DNA of 52,687 nt from Rhodanobacter sp. (GTDB lineage: Bacteria > Pseudomonadota > Gammaproteobacteria > Xanthomonadales > Rhodanobacteraceae): assembly GCA_027450005.1 (NCBI GenBank), contig DAIDKO010000104.1:1-52687 (forward strand), in the 5' to 3' direction. A model generated the notes under the pieces. That model made no database searches, was not told the origin of the DNA, and saw nothing but the letters and a program-made list of their open reading frames with translations. The position numbers were made by a program, and so were the translations under genes. Shown piece after piece: positions 9,496 to 17,911 of the stretch. The number at the start of each line of letters is the position of its first letter. Positions within the stretch are counted from its first letter, which is position 1.

Positions 9496-9978
9496 TCACG
9501 GCTTGCGGCAGCGCTTGCAGACGCCGTGCACTTCCAGCGTCTGTGCCTGGGCCCGGAAGCCCAGTGCCTTGGCTTGCACATCGATGAGCTCGGCCACGCG
9601 CGGATCGCAGACTTCCTCGGCGCCCGAGCACACGTCGCAGATCAGGAACGGCACCTGGTGCGCCTCGGCAGGATGGTGGCAGGAGACGAAGGCGTTGATC
9701 GACGACAGCTTGTGGATGAAGCCCTGCTCCAGCAGGAAATCCAACGCGCGGTACACGGTCGGCGGCGCCGCGTTACCGTGGTGCTCGCGCAACTGGTCGA
9801 GCAGGTCGTAGGCCTTCACCGGCTTGTCCGCGGCAGCGACCAGCTCAAGCACTTCCATGCGCAGCGGCGTGAGGCGCAGGCCGCGCTCCTCGCTGACGCG
9901 CGCCACCTCGCGCACGAACCCCCTGGCATCGTGGTGGTGCCGGTGGCGATGCTCTTTGCCGGTATCGTCGTGGGTCAA
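9496..9978 (-). CDS. Fur-family transcriptional repressor, probably Zur
   Basis: A 160-residue Fur-family protein. The N-terminus is His-rich (EHRHRHHH). The winged-helix region follows (GLRLTPLRMEVLELVAA ... TVYRALDFLLEQGFIHK), then the regulatory metal region with CHHPAEAHQ. The structural Cys4 zinc site is CDVCSGAEEVC with CKRCRKP at the C-terminus. The Cys4 site and long N-terminal His stretch favour Zur over Fur. I chose the TTG at 9978 because AAGGAG lies 6 nt upstream; an in-frame ATG pair near 10000 is an alternative. It is 41 bp downstream of a small membrane protein gene and upstream of merC. Confidence 0.85.
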   Translation of the reverse strand: MTHDDTGKEHRHRHHHDARGFVREVARVSEERGLRLTPLRMEVLELVAAADKPVKAYDLLDQLREHHGNAAPPTVYRALDFLLEQGFIHKLSSINAFVSCHHPAEAHQVPFLICDVCSGAEEVCDPRVAELIDVQAKALGFRAQAQTLEVHGVCKRCRKP

Positions 9979-10019
9979 GCTGCTCTCCTTGCCCCGCATC
10001 ATACCCGCTGCGACACCGC

Positions 10020-10304
10020 TCAGCGCCGCAGCGGCGGCGGCACCGCATGTGGCCTGGCCGGCGCGCGCGGCCGGCAGCAGATCACCAGCCAGCCTATCGG
10101 CCCCAGCACCCAGGCCCAGGCGATACCTTCCCACAGCCGCCCGCGCCACCAGCCCAGCAGCGCACCGACCACCATGAACAGCAGGTTCCACCAGAACAGC
10201 GCGGCCCAGGGCACCATCGCCCACAAATTGAGGCACACGTGCCAGAACGCGCCCGGCGCGCCGGGATCGACGCCACGCATGGCGCGGGCGAGCAGCTCAT
10301 GCAT
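10020..10304 (-). CDS. Small membrane protein of unknown function downstream of gltX
   Basis: A 94-residue protein beginning MHELLARAMRGVDPG with two hydrophobic, Trp-rich segments (about residues 25-50 and 62-80) and a Pro/Arg/Ala-rich tail, so a small inner-membrane protein is likely. AGGGTG lies about 8 nt before the ATG. The gene begins 22 bp after the gltX stop and precedes zur, so it may be cotranscribed with both. I do not recognise a family. Confidence 0.6.
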   Translation of the reverse strand: MHELLARAMRGVDPGAPGAFWHVCLNLWAMVPWAALFWWNLLFMVVGALLGWWRGRLWEGIAWAWVLGPIGWLVICCRPRAPARPHAVPPPLRR

Positions 10305-10326
10305 GGCCGGGCACCCTGACCGCCGC

Positions 10327-11727
10327 CTAGCCGCGCGCCAGCACCAGCGCGTGGTCGAAGCGCTTAAGCGCCTCGTCGCGACCGCAGAGGTAGATCGTGT
10401 GGTCGATCGACGGCGACACCTGCGTGCCGGTGATCGCCACACGCAGCGGCTGGGCGATCTTGCCCATGCCGAGTTCCAGCTTGGCGGCCACCTGCTCGAT
10501 CACGCCGTGGATCGGCTCCGGCTTCCATTCGACGGCAACCAGCAGGCCCTTAGCTGCTTCCAGCACCGCAGCCGCACTGTCGTTCTTCAGGTGCTTGGCG
10601 ACGGCCTTGTCGTCCCATGCCTCGATGGGTCCGTACCAGATCTTCGCGCGCTCGGCCATTTCATTCAGCGTGTGCACGCGGTCGCGCAGCGCCACGATCA
10701 CGTCGGCAGGCTGCGGGCCATGCGTGGCGTCGATGCCGGCCCGCGCCAGGTGCCACGCGAACTCCGGCGCCAGCACAGCCGGATCGTCGGTCTTGAGGTA
10801 ATGCTGGTTAAGCCAGTTGAGCTTTTCGGTATCGAAGCGCGAGGCGGCCTTGTTGACGTCGGCGACGTCGAACAGGCGGACCATCTCCTCGCGCGAGAAG
10901 ATCTCCTGGTCACCGTGCGACCAGCCCAGCCGTACTAGGTAGTTGAGGATCGCGTGCGGCAGGTAGCCTTCCTCGCGGTACTCCATCACGCTGACCGAGT
11001 TAGTGCGCTTGGAGAGCTTCTTGCCCTCCTTGTCGAGGATCATCGGCAGGTGCGCGAACTCCGGCACCGGCGCGCCCAGTGCGTGGTAGATGTTGATCTG
11101 CCGCGGCGTATTGTTGACGTGATCGTCGCCACGGATCACCTCGGTGATGCCCATGTCGATGTCGTCCACCACCACCGCGAAGTTGTAGGTGGGCCAGCCG
11201 TCCGAGCGGAAGATCACCAGGTCGTCCAGCTCGGCGTTGGCCCACTCCACCCGTCCCTTCACCTTGTCCTCGAACACCACCGAGCCTTCCAGCGGGTTCC
11301 TGAAGCGGATCACCCGGTTCGGGTCCTCGCGGTACGGCTCGTTGCGGTCGCGATAAAAGCCGTTGTAGCGGGGCTTTTCGCCCCTGGCCATCGCGGCCTC
11401 GCGCATGGCATCGATCTCTTCCTTGCTCTCGTAGGCGTAGTACGCCTTGCCCTCGGCGAGCAGGCGCTCGGCCACTTCCCGGTAGCGCGCAAGGCGCTGG
11501 GTCTGGTACACCGGAGCTTCATCGGCGGAGAGATCGAGCCAGGCCATGGCGTCGAGGATCGCCTGCACGGCTTCGTCCGTGGAGCGCTCGCGATCGGTAT
11601 CCTCGATGCGCAACAGGAACTCGCCACCGCGTCGCCGCGCCTCCAGCCAGCAATAGAGCGCGGTGCGCGCGCCACCGATATGCAGGAAACCGGTGGGGCT
11701 GGGGGCGAAACGGGTACGAACGGTCAT
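10327..11727 (-). CDS. gltX: Glutamyl-tRNA synthetase GltX
   Basis: A 466-residue class I aminoacyl-tRNA synthetase that charges tRNA-Glu. The HIGH-type motif is in [17 protein letters not shown] (residues about 6-22) and the KMSKS equivalent is [17 protein letters not shown], as usual for GltX. The rest is full length, including the C-terminal anticodon-binding domain. The start is only 14 bp from the start assigned to the divergent outer-membrane protein gene. TAAAAT on the minus strand (11758-11763) is a plausible -10 box, giving a leader of about 24 nt. Confidence 0.97.
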   Translation of the reverse strand: MTVRTRFAPSPTGFLHIGGARTALYCWLEARRRGGEFLLRIEDTDRERSTDEAVQAILDAMAWLDLSADEAPVYQTQRLARYREVAERLLAEGKAYYAYESKEEIDAMREAAMARGEKPRYNGFYRDRNEPYREDPNRVIRFRNPLEGSVVFEDKVKGRVEWANAELDDLVIFRSDGWPTYNFAVVVDDIDMGITEVIRGDDHVNNTPRQINIYHALGAPVPEFAHLPMILDKEGKKLSKRTNSVSVMEYREEGYLPHAILNYLVRLGWSHGDQEIFSREEMVRLFDVADVNKAASRFDTEKLNWLNQHYLKTDDPAVLAPEFAWHLARAGIDATHGPQPADVIVALRDRVHTLNEMAERAKIWYGPIEAWDDKAVAKHLKNDSAAAVLEAAKGLLVAVEWKPEPIHGVIEQVAAKLELGMGKIAQPLRVAITGTQVSPSIDHTIYLCGRDEALKRFDHALVLARG

Positions 11728-11741
11728 GGGGTAGGCAGGGG

Positions 11742-12515
11742 ATGCGGGAAACCAGAGATTTTAGCCGATACCGCCGGTGCATCGGCGTGGCGCTGCTGCT
11801 GGCCGGTTTTGTCCAGAGGGCATCGGCGCTGGACAACCCCGGCTACGACCGGCCCGGCCTTGGCTTCACGCCGGCCGTGCTGGACGCCGGCGCGATCACG
11901 CTGGAACAAGGCCTGCCGGACTGGAGTCTCAGCCGCGACGGCAGCGGCAGCAGCAGCGCGCAATACACCGCCGACAGCCTGCTGCGGCTGGGCATCGGCC
12001 ATGCCCTGGAATTGCAGCTCGGCAGCGCCTACAACCGCCTCGGCCAGGGCGGCATGGTCGAGCACGGCCGCGGTGACAGCACGCTGGGCATGAAATTCGC
12101 CCTGCCCGCGCAGGGCAACTTCAGCTGGGGAGTATTGGGCAGCGTGGAGTTCACCGACGGTGCGCGCGACTTCCGCAATCCGCATCGCCAATACCTGTTG
12201 GGGGCCGCCTTCAACTGGCAACTGGACCGGCGCAATACCGCCGCGCTGTACCTGGAAAACGTGAGCAGCGGTGGCCAGGACAGCCGCCAGCTTGCCGTCA
12301 ACGACGGCTACGCCCTCACCTCGATGCTCAACGGCTACGTGGAGTTCGACGTGATGGACGTCTCCGGCGCCGGCCATGGCAGCCGTGCCGGCGCGGGCGT
12401 GGCTTGGATGCTCACGCCACGCGTGCAACTGGACGCCAGCATGCGCCATCGCCTGGGCGGCGTGGCCCCCGCATGGGAAGCCGGCCTGGGCGTGTCGGTA
12501 TATTTCGGGCACTGA
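11742..12515 (+). CDS. Outer-membrane protein, MetA/phenol-degradation transporter-like
   Basis: A 257-residue protein with an N-terminal signal sequence ([15 protein letters not shown]) and alternating polar/hydrophobic strands typical of a small beta-barrel ([42 protein letters not shown]). It resembles the 'transporter' family first described as MetA-pathway of phenol degradation proteins; this is recognition by style, not alignment. The start is uncertain: ATG 11742 has a purine run immediately abutting it and overlaps the gltX promoter area, while an in-frame GTG at 11787 would also leave a signal peptide. Confidence 0.68.
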   Translation: MRETRDFSRYRRCIGVALLLAGFVQRASALDNPGYDRPGLGFTPAVLDAGAITLEQGLPDWSLSRDGSGSSSAQYTADSLLRLGIGHALELQLGSAYNRLGQGGMVEHGRGDSTLGMKFALPAQGNFSWGVLGSVEFTDGARDFRNPHRQYLLGAAFNWQLDRRNTAALYLENVSSGGQDSRQLAVNDGYALTSMLNGYVEFDVMDVSGAGHGSRAGAGVAWMLTPRVQLDASMRHRLGGVAPAWEAGLGVSVYFGH

Positions 12516-12605
12516 CCGCCGCCGTCATCGCCGCGTAACGCATTCGCCACCCGCGCGCAAAGCCGCGCGGCGAAGCTATGCGCAGATCACGCGAGGGCAA
12601 CCGTC

Positions 12606-13766
12606 ATGCGCATCGGCATCGTCAGCGAAACCTGGCCGCCGGAGATCAATGGCGTTGCGCTGACCGTGCATGGCCTTGCCACCGGGCTGGCCGCTCGCGG
12701 CCACGCGGTCGAAGTGGTGCGCCCACGCCAGCCATGGCCCGGCGCGGCCGAGCCGCAGTTCGAAACCGTGTTCACCCGTGGCGCGGCCCTGCCCCGCTAC
12801 CCGGGCCTGCGCTTCGGGTTGCCGGCCGGCAATACCCTGCGCCAACGCTGGTCGCAGGAACGCCCCGATGCGATCTACGTCGCTACCGAAGGCCCGCTGG
12901 GCGGCTCCGCACTGCGCGCAGCCAAAGCCTTGCGCATCCCGGCGGCCACCGGGTTCCATACGCGCTTCGATAGCTACGCCAGCCACTACGGCCTGCCCTG
13001 GCTCAGGCCGCTGGTGCGCGGCCACCTGCGCCGCTTCCACCGGCGCGCCGCCGCCACCCTGGTTCCCACCGACGCGCTGGCGCAGGAGCTCGCCGCACTC
13101 GGCGTGGACAACGCTCGCCTGTTGCGCCGCGCGGTGAATACGCAACTGTTCCATCCCGGCCGGCGTGACCCGGCGCTGCGTGCACGGTGGAGCGTCGATG
13201 CCGGCACGCCGGTAATGCTGTACGTGGGGCGCATCGCGGCGGAGAAGAACCTCGATCTCGCCGTGCGCGCATTCCGTGCCGCGCAACAGCAACAGCCGGC
13301 GATGCGCTATGTGTGGGTGGGCGATGGGCCCGCGCGCGCGGCAGTGCAGGCGGCCAATCCCGACTTCATCTTCGCCGGCACGCAGCGTGGCGAAGCGCTG
13401 GCGCGGCATATCGCCAGTGCGGACCTGTTCCCCTTCCCCAGCCTCAGCGAAACCTTCGGCAACGTGATTCTCGAGGCGCTGGCCTGCGGCGTGCCGGTGA
13501 TCGCCTACCGCGAGGGTGCCGCGCGCGAGCACCTGTGCAACGGCTACAACGGCTACTGCATCGCATCCGGCGATGCCGAAGCCTTCATCGCCGCCACCGC
13601 CAACCTTGGCGGCAACCCCGGGCTGATCCGCCACATGGGCCGCCGCGCGCACGAGGGCACGGCGCGCTTGTCCCCCGAACTGGTAATCCGCGAATTCGAA
13701 TCGCTGCTGCGCGCACTGGCCGAGGAGCCACACCATGAGCACGATACCGTCGCTATCCACGCCTAG
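12606..13766 (+). CDS. GT4-family glycosyltransferase
   Basis: A 386-residue GT-B glycosyltransferase. The N-terminus MRIGIVSETWPPEINGV has the glycine-rich loop typical of GDP/UDP-sugar mannosyl- and glucosyltransferases of the MgtA/SqdX type. The C-terminal nucleotide-sugar site contains VGRIAAEKNLDLAVRA and the E-x7-E motif in SLSETFGNVILEALACG. It is probably cytosolic and membrane-associated, acting on a glycolipid or polysaccharide acceptor. The last 32 bp overlap the start of a PAP2 phosphatase gene, so both are translated together. Confidence 0.88.
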   Translation: MRIGIVSETWPPEINGVALTVHGLATGLAARGHAVEVVRPRQPWPGAAEPQFETVFTRGAALPRYPGLRFGLPAGNTLRQRWSQERPDAIYVATEGPLGGSALRAAKALRIPAATGFHTRFDSYASHYGLPWLRPLVRGHLRRFHRRAAATLVPTDALAQELAALGVDNARLLRRAVNTQLFHPGRRDPALRARWSVDAGTPVMLYVGRIAAEKNLDLAVRAFRAAQQQQPAMRYVWVGDGPARAAVQAANPDFIFAGTQRGEALARHIASADLFPFPSLSETFGNVILEALACGVPVIAYREGAAREHLCNGYNGYCIASGDAEAFIAATANLGGNPGLIRHMGRRAHEGTARLSPELVIREFESLLRALAEEPHHEHDTVAIHA

Positions 13767-14295
13767 AGGCTTGGCCTTCGACCGCCGCGTCTGCCTCGCG
13801 GCGAACCGCTGGGGCACACGCCGTGCGGTGGGCGTTTTTTTCGGCATCGTCAGCCGGCTCGGCGACGGCGTGTTCTGGTACGCGCTGATGCTGGCGCTGG
13901 TCGCCGTGAATGGCCGGAAAGGAGGGCTCGCCGCCGCGCACATGGCCGTTACCGGGCTTGCCGCGCTGCTGCTCTATCGCCTGCTGAAGCGATACACGCG
14001 CCGGCCGCGTCCGTTCCGCGCCTGCCCTGGCGTGATCGCACACGTGCCGCCGCTGGACGAATTCAGCTTCCCCTCCGGCCACACCCTGCAGGCGGTGGGA
14101 TTCACCGTGGTGGCGCTGGCCTGGTATCCGCTGCTGGCGCCGTTGCTGCTGACCTTCACCACGCTGGTAGCCGTGTCTCGAGTGATCCTGGGCCTGCACT
14201 ACCCCAGCGACGTGCTGGCGGCCATCGGCATCGGCGGCGCACTGGGTTCGGCTTCGCTGTGGCTGGCGCACGCCGCGGCGACTGCGCTGACCTGA
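13735..14295 (+). CDS. PAP2-family membrane phosphatase
   Basis: A 186-residue integral membrane protein of the PAP2 superfamily. The three phosphatase motifs are present: KRYTRRPRP, PSGHT, and SRVILGLHYPSD. About five hydrophobic segments surround them, with the active site expected on the periplasmic face. Likely substrates are phosphatidic acid, undecaprenyl pyrophosphate or another lipid phosphate. The 32-bp overlap with the glycosyltransferase suggests that the pair builds or recycles a glycolipid. Confidence 0.9.
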   Translation: MSTIPSLSTPRGLAFDRRVCLAANRWGTRRAVGVFFGIVSRLGDGVFWYALMLALVAVNGRKGGLAAAHMAVTGLAALLLYRLLKRYTRRPRPFRACPGVIAHVPPLDEFSFPSGHTLQAVGFTVVALAWYPLLAPLLLTFTTLVAVSRVILGLHYPSDVLAAIGIGGALGSASLWLAHAAATALT

Positions 14296-14302
14296 GCAAA
14301 AT

Positions 14303-14511
14303 CTGCGCAGTGCGTCGCGCACTGTTGTGCGGTCAAGCACTTGCGCAACCTATCCACAGGCTTTGCCCACGTGCTTCCACACTTGCTGTGGAAAACGCAC
14401 AACGCACTGCGCAGAAATTCGTCAACGCGTGCCAAGTGCTTGTCGCCAAAGCAGCGAACCGGGCTTGTCCACAGCTTTGTTCGGCAGGCATCCACACCGC
14501 TTGTGGAAAAC
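14303..14511. repeat. Duplicated non-coding module rich in DnaA-box-like sequences
   Basis: This intergenic stretch contains two imperfect copies of a unit of about 95-110 bp (A: 14303-14396; B: 14402-14511). Each starts with a CTGCGCAG core (13 bp, 14303-14315, is exactly inverted at 14402-14414). A CAAG..CTTG palindrome follows (14334-14343; its exact reverse complement at 14433-14442). Next comes a box ending TCCACAG, a second TCCACA, and a reversed TGTGGAAAA (14387-14395 and 14502-14510). TTTTCCACA fits the relaxed DnaA-box consensus TTWTNCACA exactly; CTATCCACA (14350-14358) and TTGTCCACA (14465-14473) differ by one base. No reading frame is supported here. Confidence 0.72.
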
Positions 14512-14528
14512 CGCCGCGCCGGAAACGA

Positions 14529-14552
14529 CGATGCCGCCCGCAGGCGGCATCG
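14529..14552. terminator. Stem-loop between the PAP2 gene and accD
   Basis: A perfect 10-bp stem, CGATGCCGCC and GGCGGCATCG, with loop CGCA, lies 22 bp after the accD stop on the minus strand. The following T-content is weak (TCGTTTCC), so termination efficiency is uncertain. It could also act on transcripts coming from the PAP2 gene. Confidence 0.55.
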
Positions 14553-14573
14553 TGCGCGCGATGCAGCGGGTCG

Positions 14574-15443
14574 TCACGCCGCGCGCGGCGCCTTCTGCAG
14601 CAGGTTGAGCAGGTCGGCGAGCTTGTCGCGCATCTCGCGGCGGTCGACGATCATGTCGATCGCACCGTGCTCCAGCAGGAACTCGGAACGCTGGAAGCCT
14701 TCGGGCAGCGTCTCGCGCACGGTCTGCTCGATCACGCGCGGGCCGGCGAAGCCGATCAGCGCCTTCGGCTCGCCGATGTTGATGTCGCCCAGCATGCCCA
14801 TGCTGGCGGAGACGCCGCCGGTGGACGGGTTGGTCAGCACGCTGATGTAGGGCACGCCGGCATCGCGCAGCTTCGCCAGCACCGCCGAGGTCTTGGCCAT
14901 CTGCATCAGCGAGAACAGGCCCTCCTGCATGCGCATGCCGCCGCTGGCGGCGAAGCACACCAGCGCGCTTTTCTCGTCCAGCGCACGCTCGCCGGCACGG
15001 GCGAACTTCTCGCCGCCCACCGAGCCCATCGAGCCGCCGACGAAGCCAAACTCGAACGCGGTGGCGACCAGCGGACGCCCCTTCAGGCGGCCGCTCATCG
15101 CGACCAGGGAGTCCTTCTCGCCGCTGGACTTCTGCGACGCCACGATGCGGTCGCGGTACTTCTTGGAGTCGCGGAACTTGAGCGGATCAGTGGCTTCCAT
15201 GCTCGGCCACAATTCCTGCGTCGAACCCTCGTCGAGCAGCGCGAGCAGCCGCGTGCGGGCACGGATGGCGTGATGATGACCGCACTTGGGACAGACCATC
15301 AGGTTGCGTTCCAGCTCCGGCTTGTACAGCACCGAAGCACAACCGGCGCACTTCTCCCACACGCCCTCGGGCACCTTGCCCTTGCCTGCGGCAGTACCTT
15401 GCGTGTGCGCACGCGGGGTCATGATTTTCTGCAGCCAGTTCAT
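14574..15443 (-). CDS. accD: Acetyl-CoA carboxylase carboxyltransferase subunit beta AccD
   Basis: A 289-residue carboxyltransferase subunit that, with AccA, transfers CO2 from biotin to acetyl-CoA to make malonyl-CoA. The N-terminal zinc ribbon is seen as [10 protein letters not shown] and VCPKCGHHH; the crotonase-like core contains [12 protein letters not shown] and [13 protein letters not shown]. The start at 15443 ([11 protein letters not shown]) is canonical, with AGAGGC about 9 nt upstream. The region upstream has been changed by a group II intron whose predicted 3' end is 20 bp before this ATG, so the gene has been separated from the trp genes. Confidence 0.97.
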   Translation of the reverse strand: MNWLQKIMTPRAHTQGTAAGKGKVPEGVWEKCAGCASVLYKPELERNLMVCPKCGHHHAIRARTRLLALLDEGSTQELWPSMEATDPLKFRDSKKYRDRIVASQKSSGEKDSLVAMSGRLKGRPLVATAFEFGFVGGSMGSVGGEKFARAGERALDEKSALVCFAASGGMRMQEGLFSLMQMAKTSAVLAKLRDAGVPYISVLTNPSTGGVSASMGMLGDINIGEPKALIGFAGPRVIEQTVRETLPEGFQRSEFLLEHGAIDMIVDRREMRDKLADLLNLLQKAPRAA

Positions 15444-15499
15444 AGCGAAGCCTCTGGAAGCGGGTAGGGATGGGCCATTGCTGGCCCACCCCTCCCTAA

Positions 15500-15533
15500 G
15501 AACCGTGCGTGCGGCTTTCACCGCACACGGCTC
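15500..15533 (-). ncRNA. Group II intron domain V
   Basis: A 34-nt hairpin in the standard domain V layout: lower stem GAGCCGTG.. paired to ..CACGGTTC, an upper stem GCGG/CCGC closed by a GAAA tetraloop, and a bulge on the 3' side. It is placed 16 bp after the stop of the intron protein gene and followed directly by domain VI, as expected for an ORF in domain IV. Confidence 0.85.
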
Positions 15534-15549
15534 CAATTTGACAAAGCCC

Positions 15550-17250
15550 CTATCTAGGGGCCGGTTTCTCGACTGTCAAACCCAGACGATGTACCTGAGT
15601 GTGGCAGAACGGGTGCAAGAGTACCCGATTGGAAAGTGCGTCTGAACCGCCCAGCACCCGGTACTGCAGGTGATGGTCGTGCCAGCCGGTCTCCTTGGTG
15701 ATCGGGTTCTTGCAATCCAGACACCGCCCAGCCTGTTCGCCATAGAGGGCCAGCCACTGCTTCTTGTGGCGCATGCTCGAAAGCATCCGCCGCCGTTGCA
15801 GTTCTTCGCCATACAGCTCCCAAGCCGGATCGTAGGGATTGAATTCCCCCTTGATCTTCCGGTGCCGCTCGATTGCCGTTGCACTCAGGGAGTACACCGA
15901 TAACCGGGCCTTCGTGCCATCGTCTTTCACGGCTAGAGTGGAGAACACCCAGCTTCGAGCCCCCACGGGCGGAAAATATTTCTTCCGTATCCATGCAAGG
16001 TTCTTCCGCGGATGCCTTCGCCGCGACCATCGCCAGAGCGCCCCGAACAACTGGTGCTCCATGCGACTGAACGCCTTTTTGGCCACCACGGGGCGGTGGT
16101 AGTTCGCCCAACCCCGCAGCATCGGGTTCAGCAGACGGATCAGATCCGCCTGTTTCACCGTCTTGTGACCGCTGATGACCTCCTTTACCTTGCGATAGAA
16201 CGCTTGCGCGTTCTTCCTGCTCGGCTTGATGAGCAGCTTTCCGTCGTAGTTGCGGAAATTCCACCCCAGGAAGTCGAAGCCTTCATCCATCGGCACGATG
16301 CGCGTTTTCTCCATGGAGAGTTGCAGCCCCCGCTCCGCGAGGAACCGCTCCACCCAAGGCTTCACTTCGCTTTCCAGCAGCTCTTTCGAGATGCCGGTAA
16401 TGACGAAGTCGTCTGCGTACCGCACCACGTTCACCTTGAGCGCCTTGGCCTTGCTGCTGCCATGGATCGCCTTCAGGTGCGCCGCCAGTCCGGATTCCAG
16501 CCCGTTCAGTGTCACGTTCGCCAGCACAGGGCTGATGATGCCGCCCTGTGGCGTTCCGGCCACGCTGTCCTCATACCTTCCTTGGTAGAGCGTCCCGGCT
16601 TTCAGCCACTTCCGCAGGATGTCCTTGTCCATGCGGGTGTGGTCGATCAGCCAGGCGTGGTCGATGTGATCAAAGCAGCCTTTGATGTCCGCCTCCAGCA
16701 CCCAGCCCGCCGAAGCGGATCGGGACAGGGAAACGAATAACTGGCCCATGGCATCGTGCGTCGAGCGATGGGACCGAAAGCCGTATCTGTTCGGATCGCT
16801 CGTCGACTCCACCACCGGATCCAGCGGCAGCAGGTAAAGCGCCTGCATGGCCCGGTCGAGCATCGTCGGAATGCCCAGAGGGCGCTTCTTGCCGTTGCTC
16901 TTGGGGATGAAGACACGCCGTAAAGGCCGTGGTCGGTACCCCCGCCGCTTCATGTCACCGACCGCCTTCCATTTGTCAGACGGACTTTTCCACAGCACGC
17001 GGTCGACGCCTGCCGTTCGCTTGCCTGAGTTTTCAGTCACTCGCCGAACGGCCAACAACTTGCCGCTCAACGAGCGGGTCAGCATCCGTTGCAGGGCTTT
17101 CAACTTGCGCCAGTCGCCTTCCCGAGTTGCCTTCGCGATTCGTATCTGCATGCCTCGAACGTTCCGCTGCACACGCTGCCAATCGACCGCGTGCCAATGC
17201 ATCGGATGTCCGGAGCGCGCAGACCGGATGGAACCATCCAGCTCTTTCAT
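15550..17250 (-). CDS. Group II intron reverse transcriptase/maturase with HNH endonuclease
   Basis: A 566-residue multifunctional intron protein. The reverse transcriptase spans about residues 60-330, with blocks [45 protein letters not shown] and the catalytic VRYADDF. The maturase domain X follows ([20 protein letters not shown]). The C-terminus is an HNH endonuclease ([18 protein letters not shown] ... [14 protein letters not shown]). Length and ends match complete members of the HNH-bearing intron RT family, so the protein looks intact even though the ribozyme appears truncated. GGGAGCGAGGC supplies a Shine-Dalgarno before the ATG at 17250. Confidence 0.93.
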   Translation of the reverse strand: MKELDGSIRSARSGHPMHWHAVDWQRVQRNVRGMQIRIAKATREGDWRKLKALQRMLTRSLSGKLLAVRRVTENSGKRTAGVDRVLWKSPSDKWKAVGDMKRRGYRPRPLRRVFIPKSNGKKRPLGIPTMLDRAMQALYLLPLDPVVESTSDPNRYGFRSHRSTHDAMGQLFVSLSRSASAGWVLEADIKGCFDHIDHAWLIDHTRMDKDILRKWLKAGTLYQGRYEDSVAGTPQGGIISPVLANVTLNGLESGLAAHLKAIHGSSKAKALKVNVVRYADDFVITGISKELLESEVKPWVERFLAERGLQLSMEKTRIVPMDEGFDFLGWNFRNYDGKLLIKPSRKNAQAFYRKVKEVISGHKTVKQADLIRLLNPMLRGWANYHRPVVAKKAFSRMEHQLFGALWRWSRRRHPRKNLAWIRKKYFPPVGARSWVFSTLAVKDDGTKARLSVYSLSATAIERHRKIKGEFNPYDPAWELYGEELQRRRMLSSMRHKKQWLALYGEQAGRCLDCKNPITKETGWHDHHLQYRVLGGSDALSNRVLLHPFCHTQVHRLGLTVEKPAPR

Positions 17251-17285
17251 GCCTCGCTCCCAGGTTGATCCCAGCGAGCGCGCAC

Positions 17286-17445
17286 GGCTACCCCGATGGG
17301 GTGGCTGTGCACCCCGAGGGGAAGATTGAAAAGCAGATCAGCATTGCGCCGATCCACCCGTGAGGTTTTGCAAACTCGTCGCGACGTCAAACCAGTCGGA
17401 CGTGGGCCTATCCGTTCAATTACAGAACGGCATTCGCTTCTTCGG
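17286..17445. other. Unassigned junction between intron and broken regulator gene
   Basis: About 160 bp that match neither the intron protein nor the MmyB domain. It contains a perfect hairpin CCGTTC / GAACGG (17412-17417 and 17425-17430) and a 10-bp palindrome CGTCGCGACG (near 17376). The forward frame is open through it, fused to the MmyB domain, but the translation is Arg/Ser-rich and not helix-turn-helix-like. It is probably debris from the insertion or deletion that removed the regulator's N-terminus. Confidence 0.4.
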
Positions 17446-17901
17446 GACGTGATGGCGTGGAACCGTGCCACCGCCGCGGTGCTGACCGATTACGGCACGC
17501 TGGCGCCCGCGCAGCGCAACGTGCTGCGCCTGATGTTTCTCGATGGACGCGTGCGCGCGGCGCAGCAGCACTGGGAGAGCGTGGCGCGTTCCGTGGTGGC
17601 GGTGTTCCGTGCCGACGTGACGCGCGCAGGCGCGGCGGCAGCGGACAGCGTGCTCGCCCTGGTCGACGAACTCGAACGGCAAAGCCCCGAGTTCGCCGCC
17701 CTGTGGCGCGACAGCGACGTGCGCCACTCCGGCGAGGGCCGCAAGCAGCTGACCCATCCGCACGCCGGGGAGATCGCGCTGGAATATTCGTCCTTCGCGG
17801 TCGACGGTCGCCCGGACCTGGGCATGATGGTGTTCAACCCGGCCACACCGGCGGACGCGGCCAAGGTGCTCGAGCTGATCCGCGCCCGCGAAGGCCGCTG
17901 A
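17446..17901 (+). pseudogene. Truncated XRE regulator: MmyB-like ligand-binding domain only
   Basis: From about 17446 the forward frame encodes an MmyB-type C-terminal domain of about 150 residues: RDVMAWNRATAAVL, LAPAQRNVLRLMFLD, HWESVARSVVAVFRAD, SPEFAALWRDSDVRHSGEGRKQLTHPHAGEIALEY. Full proteins of this family are about 270 residues with an N-terminal XRE helix-turn-helix. That domain and the promoter are missing here, replaced by junction sequence next to the intron. The gene is convergent with trpA, its stop 10 bp from the trpA stop. It is almost certainly non-functional as a DNA-binding regulator. Confidence 0.8.
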
Positions 17902-17911
17902 CCGGTACGGC

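Larger units (their letters stand above)
15464..17285 (-). mobile_element. Group II intron, apparently lacking domains I-III
   Basis: The 3' part of the ribozyme is clear on the minus strand. Domain V is 34 nt at 15500-15533 (starting GAGCCGTGTGCGG, ending GCACGGTTC). Domain VI at about 15464-15497 is a long hairpin whose 3' arm carries an A eight bases before the predicted 3' end (TAC at 15466-15464). An intact RT/maturase gene lies upstream of domain V. Only about 195 bp separate that gene from recognisable coding sequence of another gene, too little for domains I-III (normally several hundred nt). GTGCG at 17281-17285 resembles the 5' intron consensus but may be chance, so the 5' boundary is tentative. 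Confidence 0.8.

Noticed and set aside
14303-14511. The DnaA-box-rich region as the chromosomal replication origin
   Set aside because: No AT-rich unwinding element is seen, and dnaA, dnaN, gyrB and rpmH are absent from the neighbourhood.
17296-17901. The open frame from 17296 as a complete 201-residue gene
   Set aside because: Only the part after about 17446 looks like the MmyB domain; the first 50 residues are junction sequence with no helix-turn-helix.
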